Source: Trichoplax sp. H2 (lineage: Eukaryota > Placozoa > Uniplacotomia > Trichoplacea). From it: a stretch of 20,215 nucleotides of DNA. Positions 1-9,989 of this stretch are shown here, in pieces. Below the pieces are notes generated by a model, which had not been told where the DNA came from, did no database searches, and was given only the letters and a program-made list of their open reading frames with translations. Positions within the stretch are counted from its first letter, which is position 1. Every line of letters begins with the position of its first letter. The DNA is taken from positions 1 through 20,215 of the forward strand of contig NOWV01000426.1 in NCBI GenBank assembly GCA_003344405.1. The letters run 5' to 3'. A program made the position numbers and the translations under genes.

Positions 1-324
1 TTGTACTGTAACTGTACGATTATAGACTACATTACAGTACTTTATCGTCATGTTATAAATCCCCTTTCTCTAAGGATAGGGTTTTGCTACTAAGTCAAAT
101 TCCTTTACAATTTGAATAGACGATCAAACGCCCTTTATTTAGATTAGGCATTTGCTCTATAGGGCTACTTCTATAGTAATCTATATAATACCTTGTAAAA
201 TAATGAAGAAGAAAAGATGGCGACATGATGATTTGGCAGGGTAAAACTTAAAGACACTATCACTTCTAGGTATTTTCTATAGTAAAACAATACTAATTAC
301 ATACTAAAAACTGCAAAGGACTCT
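1..324 (+). repeat. Direct repeat R1 (about 0.32 kb), partner at 2529-2850
   Basis: This segment aligns almost end to end with 2529-2850 in the same orientation. Shared blocks include ATTACAGTACTTTAT, TGTTATAAATCCCCTTT, CTATAGTAATCTATA, TTTGGCAGGGTAAAA and AAGGACTCT at the right edge. By eye the two copies are around 80% identical with small indels, so the duplication is not recent. No convincing reading frame crosses either copy. R1 starts at the window edge and may extend further left. Its right edge abuts a truncated receptor gene, whereas the right edge of R2 runs into unrelated AT-rich sequence. It could be an unclassified interspersed repeat or a decayed segmental duplication; no terminal inverted repeat or target-site duplication was found. 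Confidence 0.8.
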
Positions 325-327
325 ACT

Positions 328-606
328 TTTAGTCCTTTTACTACAATGTCATTGGCGGTAACTACAATTACGAGAAAATACGCAAGTATAGCAATAAATT
401 TTTCTACTCCTTTTCAGCGATATCTTACTCAAGCAAGCAGAGTTCTCTTGCCTTTTACAACTTAATATCATCCATTAGTATACAGTATTTTTAACAAGCA
501 AATCAGGAAATTATTTTTTTGTTTCTGCGATGTGTTTAAAAAAACTAATCATAATATCAACATCGTCGAACCAATATCGCAAAGTAAAGGAAATGCAACG
601 AAGTAG
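328..606 (+). pseudogene. Family 1 class A GPCR, 3' fragment (end of TM6 to C-terminus)
   Basis: One frame reads from the end of TM6 (FSPFTTMSLAVTTIT) through loop 3 (STPFQRYLTQASR) and TM7 (LLPFTT-stop-YHPLVYSIFNKQIRKLF) to a tail ending SKGNATK and TAG at 604-606. This matches residue for residue the 3' end of the receptor at 7551-8546 (STPFQRYLTQVNR, LFPFTTLYNPLIYCIF, SKGNTTK). The single in-frame stop is TAA at 463-465, where the other copy has a Leu codon. The N of NPxxY is His here. TM1 to most of TM6 is absent and replaced by repeat R1. Homology with the other copy continues past the stop codon, with a shared ATCAGACG and scattered matches to about 790, so this is a genomic fragment and not a processed copy. 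A role in G-protein signalling at the plasma membrane applies to the intact family; this fragment cannot make a receptor. Confidence 0.85.
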
Positions 607-1330
607 TTGTATCAGACGATATCTATCAGATATTTGACGATAGTAAAATCACAGCAGATATTTGTCATGCTGGATAAAGCGTTACAATCTTAATTTCTTC
701 ATTATAAGAAAGGGATTCTCCTTCCAATATAATATTCTTTACAAACTCTTATCATTAACATTAGACAAAAAGATGTCAAAAGTGCAATAATTAAACAATA
801 AGTAAATACTGGCATAACTATAAGCAAGTGGTATCTTCCTTGCTTTAATAATTATCGAGTAGAAGTTTCATATATTATGAATCGCATTGCCATTTAAGGA
901 AGCACGCACATGGTATAACCACAATCGCAAAAATTTACAGTTAAATATTTTTCCTTCAATATTGAGCCAATTCCTTTCTATTTAAAGAACTCTACCTTTA
1001 GCTAACAGTTCTCTGAATTTCTTTAAAGTAAAGAAAAGCCTTATCTGAAATAATTTATGGCATCAAACCTGAATTACTGAATCTCATTTTTATTTAAAAT
1101 TAAAAACATTTCAACTATTCTATAGATTAGTTACTCTTATGTTCTATAAAGACATTATGATTCGTAACTAGTTGAGATAAAGAAGTGCCACGCTGTAAAC
1201 TACCGTAAAGATTGAAATGGCTAAATTTAGCTCATTGAATAATTGTATATGGTAATTACAATTAATTATTATAGTAGGAATCACTAAAGTTATCAATATG
1301 CTGGAATAAATTATATGTTACACTGCAACA
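607..1330. other. Gene-free stretch; first ~180 bp is family 1 3' flank
   Basis: The first roughly 180 bases keep scattered similarity to the sequence after the stop codon of the 7551-8546 receptor (ATCAGACG, CAGATATT, ATTCTTTACAA against ATTCTTCACAA, TAGACAA). The rest is AT-rich with frequent stops in all frames and nothing recognised. Confidence 0.5.
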
Positions 1331-1980
1331 GTAACTCTTATATGGTCTTTGATTATAATCAACTCTCTAGCGATTGCAATTTTGATTAGTAGTAGATTGC
1401 TGGTGTACTTAATGATTCTGTGAATGGATAAACTGTAGTCTAGTCATATAGGACTAGTTAATAGATGTCCATTGCTATAATTATTTCTGTATTAATTTGG
1501 CTATCAAGTAAGACTTTACTGATAGAATCTAGGGTGATTTATTAACATCAGCTGCTACTGAACGGTATATAAGCCGGGTATTTACTTTAATAAAATCAGT
1601 TCTCTATTTGTATAATGTAGAAGAAAGGCGTTCAACTTCTTGTGAGTAGTTAAGGGATATGGTACTGAATCCCAGAGACTTCAAAAATTTGGAGATTTGT
1701 CTTTACTTAAACCTTGCCACAAAGTTGGCTTGGAACGGTAAGTCATATTTATCCAAGAATCGGTTACATGATTGCCTGTCATTAAAATTACACAAGGGGA
1801 ACGCAGAAAAATTGCTAGTACTTTCATTATTCAAAATGCTCTGGCTTACATAGATTTTTAATATTTCGATAATAGTAGACCGCGAGCAGAGTATAATTTT
1901 AGTAAATAATCCAATACTAGATGCAAACGTATCCAAAATGTTTCATTCAATACCACTTGGAAATCCAGTCTAGTTCAGTA
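1331..1980 (+). pseudogene. Possible decayed class A GPCR (TM1-like and TM3-like pieces)
   Basis: At 1331-1420 a hydrophobic stretch, LIWSLIIINSLAIAILISS, looks like a TM1 helix with its conserved Asn and is followed by a stop. In another frame, a 64-codon open stretch at 1659-1853 ends in a hydrophobic run (LLVLSLFKMLWLT). After one TAG it continues IFNISIIVDREQSIILVNNP, which resembles the end of TM3, a DRY-like DRE and a loop-2 Pro. The distance between the TM1-like and TM3-like pieces is too long for an intact receptor, and the expected TM3 Cys is not at the usual spacing. Insertions or two separate relics would both explain this. The GPCR reading rests on motif resemblance only and is weak. 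Confidence 0.3.
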
Positions 1981-2314
1981 AATTACCGTACTCCTATGGA
2001 GAAAGTCTAGATTACTTCTACGGAAATCTTAACAAGAATTCTATAAGATTTCAACTTGAACTGCATCTAAAAATAGTAAAATTATGTATATCCTACCATG
2101 ATCGTTTACGGTTCACTTAGTGAACATTGGCTTTTTCCAAGATACCGTAGAACTTAATGTTTGCCTGTTACACGTCTAACCGGTTTAAATTTAGGATTGC
2201 CGTAATAAGATAACTACGATTTACTTCTACATTTTCAGCATATTTTAACGTAAATAGTTTACTAGAACCAATCTTGATCTTTCCTGCAATCCTTTGCCTG
2301 AAATGAAACTACAG

Positions 2315-2436
2315 GCTCGCGATCATATATTAAATTACGTCTACGCGTAAACGCCAAATTAATGCATACGGAGGTCAAACCCGACCCAGACGGCAGTCTC
2401 GACAAGGAGACTGAATCCGAAGAATTCGAAATTTTA
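2315..2436 (+). other. GC-rich candidate exon of unknown function
   Basis: This 122-bp interval stands out in composition: 32 of 54 bases at 2369-2422 are G or C, against about a third in the surroundings. It is open in one frame, reading SRSYIKLRLRVNAKL then MHTEVKPDPDGSLDKETESE and FEIL, an acidic hydrophilic peptide unlike the hydrophobic shadows elsewhere. A possible splice acceptor (CTACAG, ending 2314) precedes it and a possible donor (GTAAAT, from 2437) follows it in a suitable position. Without splicing, the frame runs from an ATG at 2362 to TAA at 2497-2499 (45 codons). I do not recognise the peptide. It could be an internal exon of a larger gene, a fragment of an older gene, or chance. 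Confidence 0.35.
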
Positions 2437-2528
2437 GTAAATCATATATTCGCTTATCAAAAATTCTATATGACAACTATGACTACTTTTCTGACATAAG
2501 TATTAACAGTTGATGTTTTAGCATGAAG

Positions 2529-2850
2529 TTGTACTCTACTTGCGATTATAACCTACATTACAGTACTTTATTGTCATGTTATAAATCCCCTTTTTCTGTG
2601 GATAGGGCTTTGTTACTAAGTCAAATTCATTGACAATCCTGATAGACTATCAAACTCCCTTTCTTTAGATTAGGTGATTGCTCTTAGGTAATTTCTATAG
2701 TAATCTATACAATACCTTATAAAATAGTGGAGAGGAAAAGACGGCAACATCTTAATTTGGCAGGGTAAAATTTAAAGATACTATCACTTTGTTTGTACTT
2801 TCTATAGTAAAAGTAATAATAGCCACAATTCAAAAGCTATTAAGGACTCT
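2529..2850 (+). repeat. Direct repeat R2, second copy of R1
   Basis: This is the same-orientation partner of 1-324, with shared blocks listed there. Similarity stops just after AAGGACTCT at 2842-2850. Downstream of R1 lies a receptor 3' end, but no receptor motif follows here. The two copies are about 2.2 kb apart. Confidence 0.8.
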
Positions 2851-5633
2851 GCTTGTTATTCTTTATTACCCTTATTTTCATGCAACGTAACTTTTATTTA
2901 ATATCCGACTTGCCTTATATTTTTAATCTTACAGTGGACAGATACGAAAACAAAAAGAGTGATTCCTTACTAGGCTTCAAAAAATATTAAGCATAACACC
3001 AAATGAAATTGATACAACTGAAATACACAATGTACCCACAAATGGTCCAATATGTAACGAGTACCCAAAACGAGAAAGATTATTTGTAAACAGTTTACGA
3101 AACGTCAGTTTTATCTAGAAAAGGTATCAAAGATACTTGATTCGGCATCTAATACCTAAGTAGCAGGCTATTTTACGGTTTCCAGTAGATTTGTACTGTA
3201 ACTATTTAATTTTTTATTTTTTCTTCTATTTTATAAATTTTAAAATAATATTTACGGGACGGTTAGTAATACACATTCTGCTATCTTAAATTATTTTATG
3301 TCGACACTATACATACCCAACTTTGAAAGAAACTTTACTTAAAGTTAAACAACCGTATTCTTTTATGATGTCTTCTATTTCTCTGTGGGTACTAAATTCG
3401 CGATGAGCTGTATATGGAGCTAAAATCAATTAGCAGTTATGTTATGATACCATTCTAGTTCACGTTAGAATAGTTTAATGACTGTAAATGATGCCGTAAA
3501 GTCTATAGTTCTAATTCTAAATATGATATTGAATGCCCTGCCAAGGGTTGCTATTAAAGATAGACTCTTGTATTTGCATTACATTCATTATCAGTTTTCA
3601 TTGCATATTGGAAGTAAGAAAATGGATAAATCTTAGTTCACAAAAGTTCAGTTAATCAAAAATTTTACTTAAATAATTCAGTACAACCAAAAACTTAGAA
3701 ATTTTTAATAGTATGACTCTGTAGGGAAGGGCATAGCTAGAGATATATTCTCGAATAAAAACAGATTCTGAAAATGTATTAGTATGATGTAGTGAATAAA
3801 TGATGTTCGTTACTCAATGGATGCACATTCGTAGGAAGTAAATTTACACCTTAAAATCTTTTGGATTAATCTGAGAAAGAGCCAATACTAATGTCTTACA
3901 TTAATGCTTACGTAGGATTAATTCATTAAATAAGAAAAGCTAAGTAAGATAAATTAAACAGAGATTCTCATAGTAAATAGAGTGAATAATTAAATTGTGA
4001 ATATTCTTGATTTAATAGTTTATCATCTGTAGTTATTCATTGTTTAAGATAAATTATTACATTTTTTGCCTTGCAAAACCTTGATACGATAATACAAGGA
4101 AGCCTTACAACTAATTAATACTATTGTAATTATTAACTGCGCTATAGAACCTGCTGCTATTCTAATTAATGAAATTTTTAATCCGATAATCCTTACTCTT
4201 GCCAGAATTTATAATAGACTAAGATGCTAACCGCTAATTACGTTAGCTAGCTAAGGAACTTTACGTAGTAGAACTACTGGAAGGAAACTTAACTCTGAAT
4301 AATTTAAGTACCTATCGCATTGTTTATAAAAAGCGAATGTACCAACAGGTACTATAGATATGTTTCAATAATACAAATAATCAACTCCGCTTCAAATATG
4401 CTTGGTATCTTTATCTCTCCATATACTATCACAAGCAATCAAATAAAATAAACTCTCATTTCATGTTAAGTAATTTTATTCTCATAATAAACTAATTATT
4501 CTATGTACGTATATATATATATTTTATATATTTCACAAAATGCCTAACTTCGTAAATTATCGGTAACTTTTATACATCTCACCTAAGAAACTGATTTTAA
4601 ACATACTGCTATATCGGCTAAAAACAGCAACTTCTCTAATATTTATAACAACTTTCTACGTTTACATTTGACAGAATATTAATTACAATTCATAATATAA
4701 GTACATACATTAGAAAAGAGAGAAAAATCGTTTTTCTTTGATGATAGAGTATCGTTACTTGACAAATCTTTATCGATTACTATGTGACGCTACGCAATTT
4801 GAATTGCACAAACCCCGGCTTAGTCTCTCTAATTTCGTAAACAAATATGCGATATTGTTTATACAACTGAGTCAGTCTAGATTAAATATCAACTAATAAT
4901 GTTGATTTTCGTTCCATTACCAAATTTGCTTTTAAAAAAAATCAATCTATAATTAGAACACACTTTTTATGATAACGTTGAAGTATAAATTCTGTAGAGA
5001 AATTGCTTGTTCAAAATTTCATTAAATCAAAAAGATTTACCAACCCTATCAAATATATCACTTTCCGGTATGCTATGGTACTACCACACCATTTAAATAG
5101 ACTAAAAGTAGTAGCTTATTTGGCAAAGTCCTTAATAATGATGTTAGACATGATTATAAATATCCTAACATAATTATTATTCAAGGTCAGCTATTATTTG
5201 TAGGGCAACGACTACTATATTGCGTAGAAGTCGTAAGACGATTAAATTCAGTTCATATTAGTTGAATTTAGACAATTATATCGCTCTCATTAAAGATTAA
5301 GTACGAGTAGCAAGCTAAAATTCTTTGTTAAAAGAGCTATAATGCTAAAAAAATTGTAATTGAGGTAACAGATGCTTGTAAGGTATAGCAAATAAAATAG
5401 ATTTGTTCGTAAGATTTTTCCTATATAAACGGTACACTTCGAATAACAGGCTGTGCTAATAAAAGATCCGTCTTTACTATACTTAATTACGGGGTATTAC
5501 CGGAGATAAATAGGGATTTTAGGTCAGTAGCTTAATTACTGACTTTTATCTTACCTTTTCTCTTCGTATAGATTAACTTGTGACAAAGTAATAATTAGTA
5601 CATATTTCCTCTATCAATGAAAGCCTATAGGCC
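2851..5633. other. AT-rich gene-free stretch of about 2.8 kb
   Basis: All six frames are broken by frequent stops and no receptor motif or RNA gene was recognised. The only local structures noted are the AT dinucleotide run near 4510 and a small perfect hairpin near 5523 (GTCAGTA, then TACTGAC about seven bases later). Confidence 0.5.
4510..4530. repeat. Short AT dinucleotide microsatellite
   Basis: A run of TA units is followed by TTTTATATAT. It is ordinary for AT-rich animal DNA and may be length-variable. Confidence 0.8.
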
Positions 5634-6540
5634 CTGTAAAGTAACTTAGTATTTTGATTGTAGACTATTAGCCACGTTTAGTATGATGTGTGGTAATGTC
5701 TTTTCTATATTTATCTTACGATGTATTTAGTAACCCATAATTATAGACTGTAAGAATAGAATTTATACTAAAGTACAGATGATCATATGCAGTAAGATTT
5801 CGTACTACTAATAAAGTTAGAGGTAGAAATAGAATTGTAAATCATATATTACGAAATGCTTAGTTTACTGTACTTTGAATGGTAGGAATAATGTCTACGA
5901 AAATACTATAATCGTTTCCATATTGAATTAATGATGGTTCACTGTGAAATATTGTGACCAATATGTGTAAAATATGGTAGAATGCTGCTATGCTGGTTGT
6001 AGCTGCTGAGGATACGGAGAATATAAAAGCAGGCGACATTAGATTGTCTGATTCTTCTCCTAGAAGTCTTTTAGCATTTGTATTCAGCTAGAGTAGGACT
6101 GTATGAAGCTAGTCTTTGTATTAGATCTGATAAAGTTTTAATTATCTACAACTTTGGGATTTTCAAGATCGGATTTTATAACAGCCCACTACTCACTAGA
6201 CGATTGTAGTGCAGCCCAAATATAGCTTAAGATTATATACAGTATGTGTGAATATCGTGCATGACGTAATTACTAGGCTAATTAAGATAGATACCTTTGT
6301 ATAGGTGCTAGATCGTAGAGTGAGATTAAATATGTGAGGATTTGTATTAGTAATTGCAATACGGATTGTAAAAGTTATTAGTCATACTGCTTGGCACCTC
6401 CAGGTACGCTAGAGGTGTGATGTTAGCCTTATTAAGGTAGATAATGATTTATGTGTCACGAAGATACTCTGTACACAATTGTATATAAGCAGGAGATTTT
6501 ATCGCCGAAGACAGAGTAGCCATAGATAATCTAGTCCTTG
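5634..6540 (-). pseudogene. Family 2 class A GPCR, heavily decayed, TM3-like region to 3' flank
   Basis: Read on the minus strand, receptor-like pieces occur in order but in several frames. A possible TM3 with Cys lies near 6385-6420. A loop-2/TM4 stretch, NLTLRSSTYTKVSILISLVI, at about 6262-6327 resembles a PLRY-type second loop running into TM4. LGC follows near 6215 as a possible second-loop Cys. Loop 3 reads LAEYKC-stop-KTSRRRIRQSN. A hydrophobic TM6-like segment, SPAFIFSVSSAATTSIAAFY, starts at 6036, and a TM7-like end, IIPTIQSTVN, stops at 5860. The 3' half (5634 to about 6180) is clearly homologous to arms A-D (12501-13053, 13759-14309, 19098-19593, 19927-20215) but noticeably diverged, making it the oldest or least homogenised copy. 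Homology at the 3' side ends at the same CTGTAA-GTAACTTAG edge as in A. Homology to A-D is certain; assignment to GPCRs is inference from spacing and motifs. Confidence 0.55.
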
Positions 6541-7550
6541 GTAGAAGACGTAATTATTGTAATAAAGTGATTTTCCTTCCAGTTGTGGAAGTCGTTGCGT
6601 TTCGATAGACACTTTATTACAACGATTTATTTACTAAAAGGCAAAAGCATTCAACTCACAATCAAATTCTCATTTCGATTATTTTAGTCGCATCCGGACA
6701 GATGTATAAAACGTCAACTAACTTCCTGTATCATATCCTATTTAGTATTTTATCCATGATATGATAATAGAAAAGGAATCGTCTATTCGTAAATTATAGT
6801 TTAATTATGTACTGCATTTTAATTATTAACAATGACATAATATCGACAGCGAAACAAACGAAGATATTTTTACGTTTTAAGAAACAAAATGATGAACGAA
6901 ACGAAACTTTTTATTTCAAAACACAATTAAGTTGTAAGTATACATTTGTGTTTTTTTGCCAAACAACAAAAAATTGTCAATTAAAATAAGCTATCACCCA
7001 TTATAAAATCCTCGCAACCGCTTTATAAGTATAATTAAGCAATTTTAAATTTATTAATCGATAGGTTATTTATCGTAATTGTGTTATCTAGAATTGTAGT
7101 ATTTATCTCACAGCTGCTATTTCAATAGCTTCTACTATTGGAATATAATTCGGGTAGTCGCGTCTTAAAATTATCACTCTGATTTACAAATACCTATAAT
7201 CAGTTGACTAAATGTAAGATACTCTTCATAAAAGATCGAATTTATCATTTTCGGTACGTTAAAATTCCGTATCATATTTAAAATTTTAGGAACCCTATCT
7301 GGGGTTTCAATTATATGCATATCACCCTATAAGAAAAGATTCCACCAAAAACTTCAACTTTTTTTCTGCTAATTAGACTGGATAATAACTGCTGCAAATA
7401 TTTTCAAGTTTTTTTTGCATCAAAATCTCTCAAGTGGATATTGGAGTCAGACTTATTTCTTCGTACAGCAAAAATATCAAACTCGAAACCAACTCATTTT
7501 CCTTTATTATTAACTGCACTACGAGTGCAAATAATAATTGCAAAAATTTA
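6541..7550. other. Upstream flank of the best-preserved receptor; no supported gene
   Basis: A 60-codon ATG-initiated frame at 6807-6989 is low-complexity, rich in Lys, Asn and Phe codons as expected from AT-rich DNA, and resembles nothing I know. From 7389 the frame of the downstream receptor is open but has no ATG before 7551. That stretch is best read as 5' untranslated sequence, or as the end of an upstream exon if the CTCTCAAG near 7433 is an acceptor. I see no promoter I can defend. Confidence 0.4.
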
Positions 7551-8546
7551 ATGAATTCTAGCAATGGTTTCTTCGCAACTGTAACCAATTTAAGAATGAT
7601 ACCGGTATTGAGTGGTGTAACTGCATCAACATTGGGTATTTTTTTTAACGTTATTATTATCCATGGAATACATCGTAAGAAATTATTTAATAAACCGACA
7701 TTTTTCTTCATCGCTAACTTATCTGTTTGTGATATCCTTCTTAGCTTATCTATACAGATAAATATTACAATACTCATTTTAACCATGACTGAAAAATTAC
7801 CCTCAATAATACATATCATGTTATGTAAAATAGCTACTTGCTTTGTCTATTGGTCTTATGCAGCCTCCATGCAAACTTTGCTTATCATTAGCAGCGAAAG
7901 TTATCGTGCTATATTCCATCCTTCCAGAGCCTTAAATGCCAATAAGGCTAAATTATTGTGTCTATTGGCCTGGATTATAACATTTACTATTTCACTTCCA
8001 TTCCTTATAACAGCCACTACTGATGACTCTAAGCCTAAGCTGTGTATTCCATATGTATCTCATACCGTTTGGACAACTATAATCAATACTTTATTATTTA
8101 TTTTCCTATATGCAATACCCGCTAGTGCGATGATCGTCCTTTATACGCTGATATTACATCAACTAGGAAAGAGACATTATGGGCTTAGAATAGAATCTAG
8201 AATAAGTAAATACTTTAAGCGTAAAACTATCTATATGTTATTAACAACTACAATAATGTTCTTAATATTTACTGCACCATGAGCAATATTATTGATCGTG
8301 ATTGCAGCTACAGGAGAACATGTATCTCCTGCGGTAAGTCGTTCTACCCCTTTTCAACGATATCTTACCCAGGTAAACAGAATCCTCTTCCCTTTTACAA
8401 CTTTATATAATCCATTGATATACTGTATTTTTAACAAGAAAATCAGAGGACTGTTTCTCTGCTGTTGTCACATGTTTCGAAATGTTACTTATTCTGTCAA
8501 TACTGTCAAACAAAAACCAAAAAGTAAAGGAAATACAACAAAGTAA
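7551..8546 (+). pseudogene. Family 1 class A GPCR, full length with one in-frame TGA
   Basis: This is a seven-helix receptor of 331 codon positions, the usual length for a small class A GPCR of the plasma membrane. I chose the ATG at 7551 (MNSSNGFF, an N-glycosylation type start) because it matches MNGS at 18270 and no earlier ATG is in frame. Visible landmarks are Asn33 in TM1, Asp61 in TM2 (NLSVCD), Cys92 at the top of TM3, Trp141 in TM4, Cys165 in loop 2, Pro190 in TM5, Pro243 in TM6, NPLIY 287-291 in TM7, and a CCC cluster at 304-306 suited to palmitoylation after helix 8. There are two defects. TGA at 8280-8282 (position 244) sits where the copy at 18270 has Trp just after the TM6 Pro. 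The DRY motif reads Glu-Ser-Tyr (116-118), losing the key Arg. All other codons are open in one frame, so decay is recent, or the stop is polymorphic, suppressed or a sequence error. The ligand is unknown. Confidence 0.92.
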
Positions 8547-8995
8547 CTATATCAGACGGCATTTGGCAGATATTCAAAGATCATACAATTGGCGTAGCCA
8601 CACGTCATATTAAATAGAGCGCCACTATTACGGTTATAATTTATTCTTTGCAGGAAACTGATTTATAGCATTCTTCACAATCATTTTCCATTCAATAGAC
8701 AAGATGAATTAAGCAGAGGAACAATTACTAAATTTTGATGTACCAATAAACAGATCTCGTTCAAGTTATAATGATATCAAGAATTAGAATTGGTACCGTA
8801 CTGCACCCAGAGTCATTCATAATCAATAAGCAATAATACTTAAGGATTTCTCAAGCTTTTTTCGTTACCGCCTATTTGTTCACCTGAACTTCACTTTATT
8901 CTTCCATTAATTTATAAACTACCTCCACTTTCGCTAAGAACTACTAACATGTCTTTAATCCCTAGTGGTATAACACAAAATTATTGATAATACAT
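8547..8995 (+). other. 3' flank of the receptor, with possible polyadenylation signals
   Basis: No gene is seen. ATTAAA at 8609-8614 and AATAAA at 8745-8750 are possible polyadenylation signals for the receptor, though such hexamers are common by chance in AT-rich DNA. The first ~180 bases resemble the flank at 607-790. Confidence 0.3.
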
Positions 8996-9253
8996 TTACT
9001 GATACTGTAATGTACGATAAGCCATTCCTGCGGCAAGGTAGAACAGTGAGTTCAGCATTTTTGTAATTGCGATGCAGCAACACAATATGTATGAATCATA
9101 ACAATTAGTTTTATCCTCTTCGCTATCTAGATGCATCAAGGCTATAACTTTCCCATATAACGTATAATTATTGCATCCTCTATAGCTATGAAGAGGAAAT
9201 TTTGATTTCAGCCAGCCTGGCAGAACTGAAATTTCTAATTTTATGAATTTGCG
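8996..9253 (-). other. 85-codon open frame with a TM7-like end; possible GPCR relic
   Basis: On the minus strand, 85 codons are open between a TAA at 9254-9256 and a TAA at 8996-8998, with the only early ATG at 9134-9136. The C-terminal part reads ILCCCIAITKMLNSLFYLAA and then GMAYRTLQYQ. LNSLFY followed by a short basic amphipathic stretch resembles an NPxxY-type TM7 and helix 8, with Ser in place of Pro. The upstream part (EISVLPGWLKSKFPLHSY) is not clearly a TM6, so the receptor reading is tentative. It lies downstream of, and opposite to, the 7551-8546 receptor. It is longer than most chance frames here but not exceptional. Confidence 0.25.
9197..9241. repeat. Imperfect hairpin around CCAGCCTGG
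   Basis: AAATTTTGATTTCAG is followed, after a loop containing the small palindrome CCAGCCTGG, by CTGAAATTTCTAATTT. The arms pair except for an internal bulge. It may be chance, or the core of a small decayed inverted-repeat element; no flanking duplication was seen. Confidence 0.35.
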
Positions 9254-9256
9254 TTA

Positions 9257-9989
9257 CAGTTTGGGAAGACTAGAACATTGCACAACTACATTCAAAATAA
9301 ACATTCAACTTAATTGTTTCACCTTCAACCTTAAATTACAGTATCTTTTCCAATTATCTAAATATCTCCTTCAAGTAAAGTCTCGTCATAAATACTGCCC
9401 GAACCCGAATTAGCTAATAGATTGGGCATGATTCTATTATATTACGTTATATAAAGCCCTATAATTCGTAGCAAATTGTGATAGATAAGTCATTTTTATC
9501 AGCAAATGTTTAATCAAGTAATCGCTTTATAACATCAAAATCATGTAAATATATAATCAGACTTCTTTCATGAGTACAATTTAATTTTCATGTAAAAATT
9601 AAATGTGTAAGGGTAACATGTTGATTCTTTGCTCTCTGCTATGCCATTAACTTCGATATGAACTATTGTTGTAAAGATCGCCACTTGTTTCATAATGCAT
9701 TCTAGCTTTAATTTTGAATGTTAATTAATGTAAAGTACTAATCGTTACTACCGTATCAATCTATGCGATAAAATTACTCCTCAATATTTCTTGTTACATT
9801 CGATGCGATACAATAATTACAGAAGCTAAATAAAACCTTATGCTGGGGTAACTTTTGTATAGCTATCGCAACATACTTTTCATTAGATAACTTATTTAGA
9901 AATTTATTTACATTAATTTATCTTTGATTTTATACAGACTTTTAATAAATAGTTGTATAGTTAATATTATCAATAATACACTAATAATT
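9257..9989. other. AT-rich gene-free stretch
   Basis: All frames are closed, and no motif, repeat or RNA gene was recognised. Confidence 0.5.

Noticed and set aside
1703-1936. 77-codon minus-strand open frame
   Set aside because: Opposite the 1659-1853 frame, with no hydrophobic helix pattern or recognisable motif; likely chance.
6807-6989. 60-codon ATG-initiated frame upstream of the main receptor
   Set aside because: Low-complexity codon content as expected of AT-rich DNA, no signal peptide, domain or similarity seen.
7430-7819. 129-codon minus-strand open frame
   Set aside because: It lies exactly opposite the TM1-TM3 coding part of the family 1 receptor and carries no motif; a shadow frame.
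8280-8282. TGA read as selenocysteine or by an alternative code
   Set aside because: The aligned paralog has Trp at this site, no SECIS-like structure was recognised downstream, and the other copies carry TAA and TAG stops as well, so simple nonsense mutation is enough. A code with TGA as Trp (as in mitochondria) would not remove the TAA and TAG stops of the sister copies.
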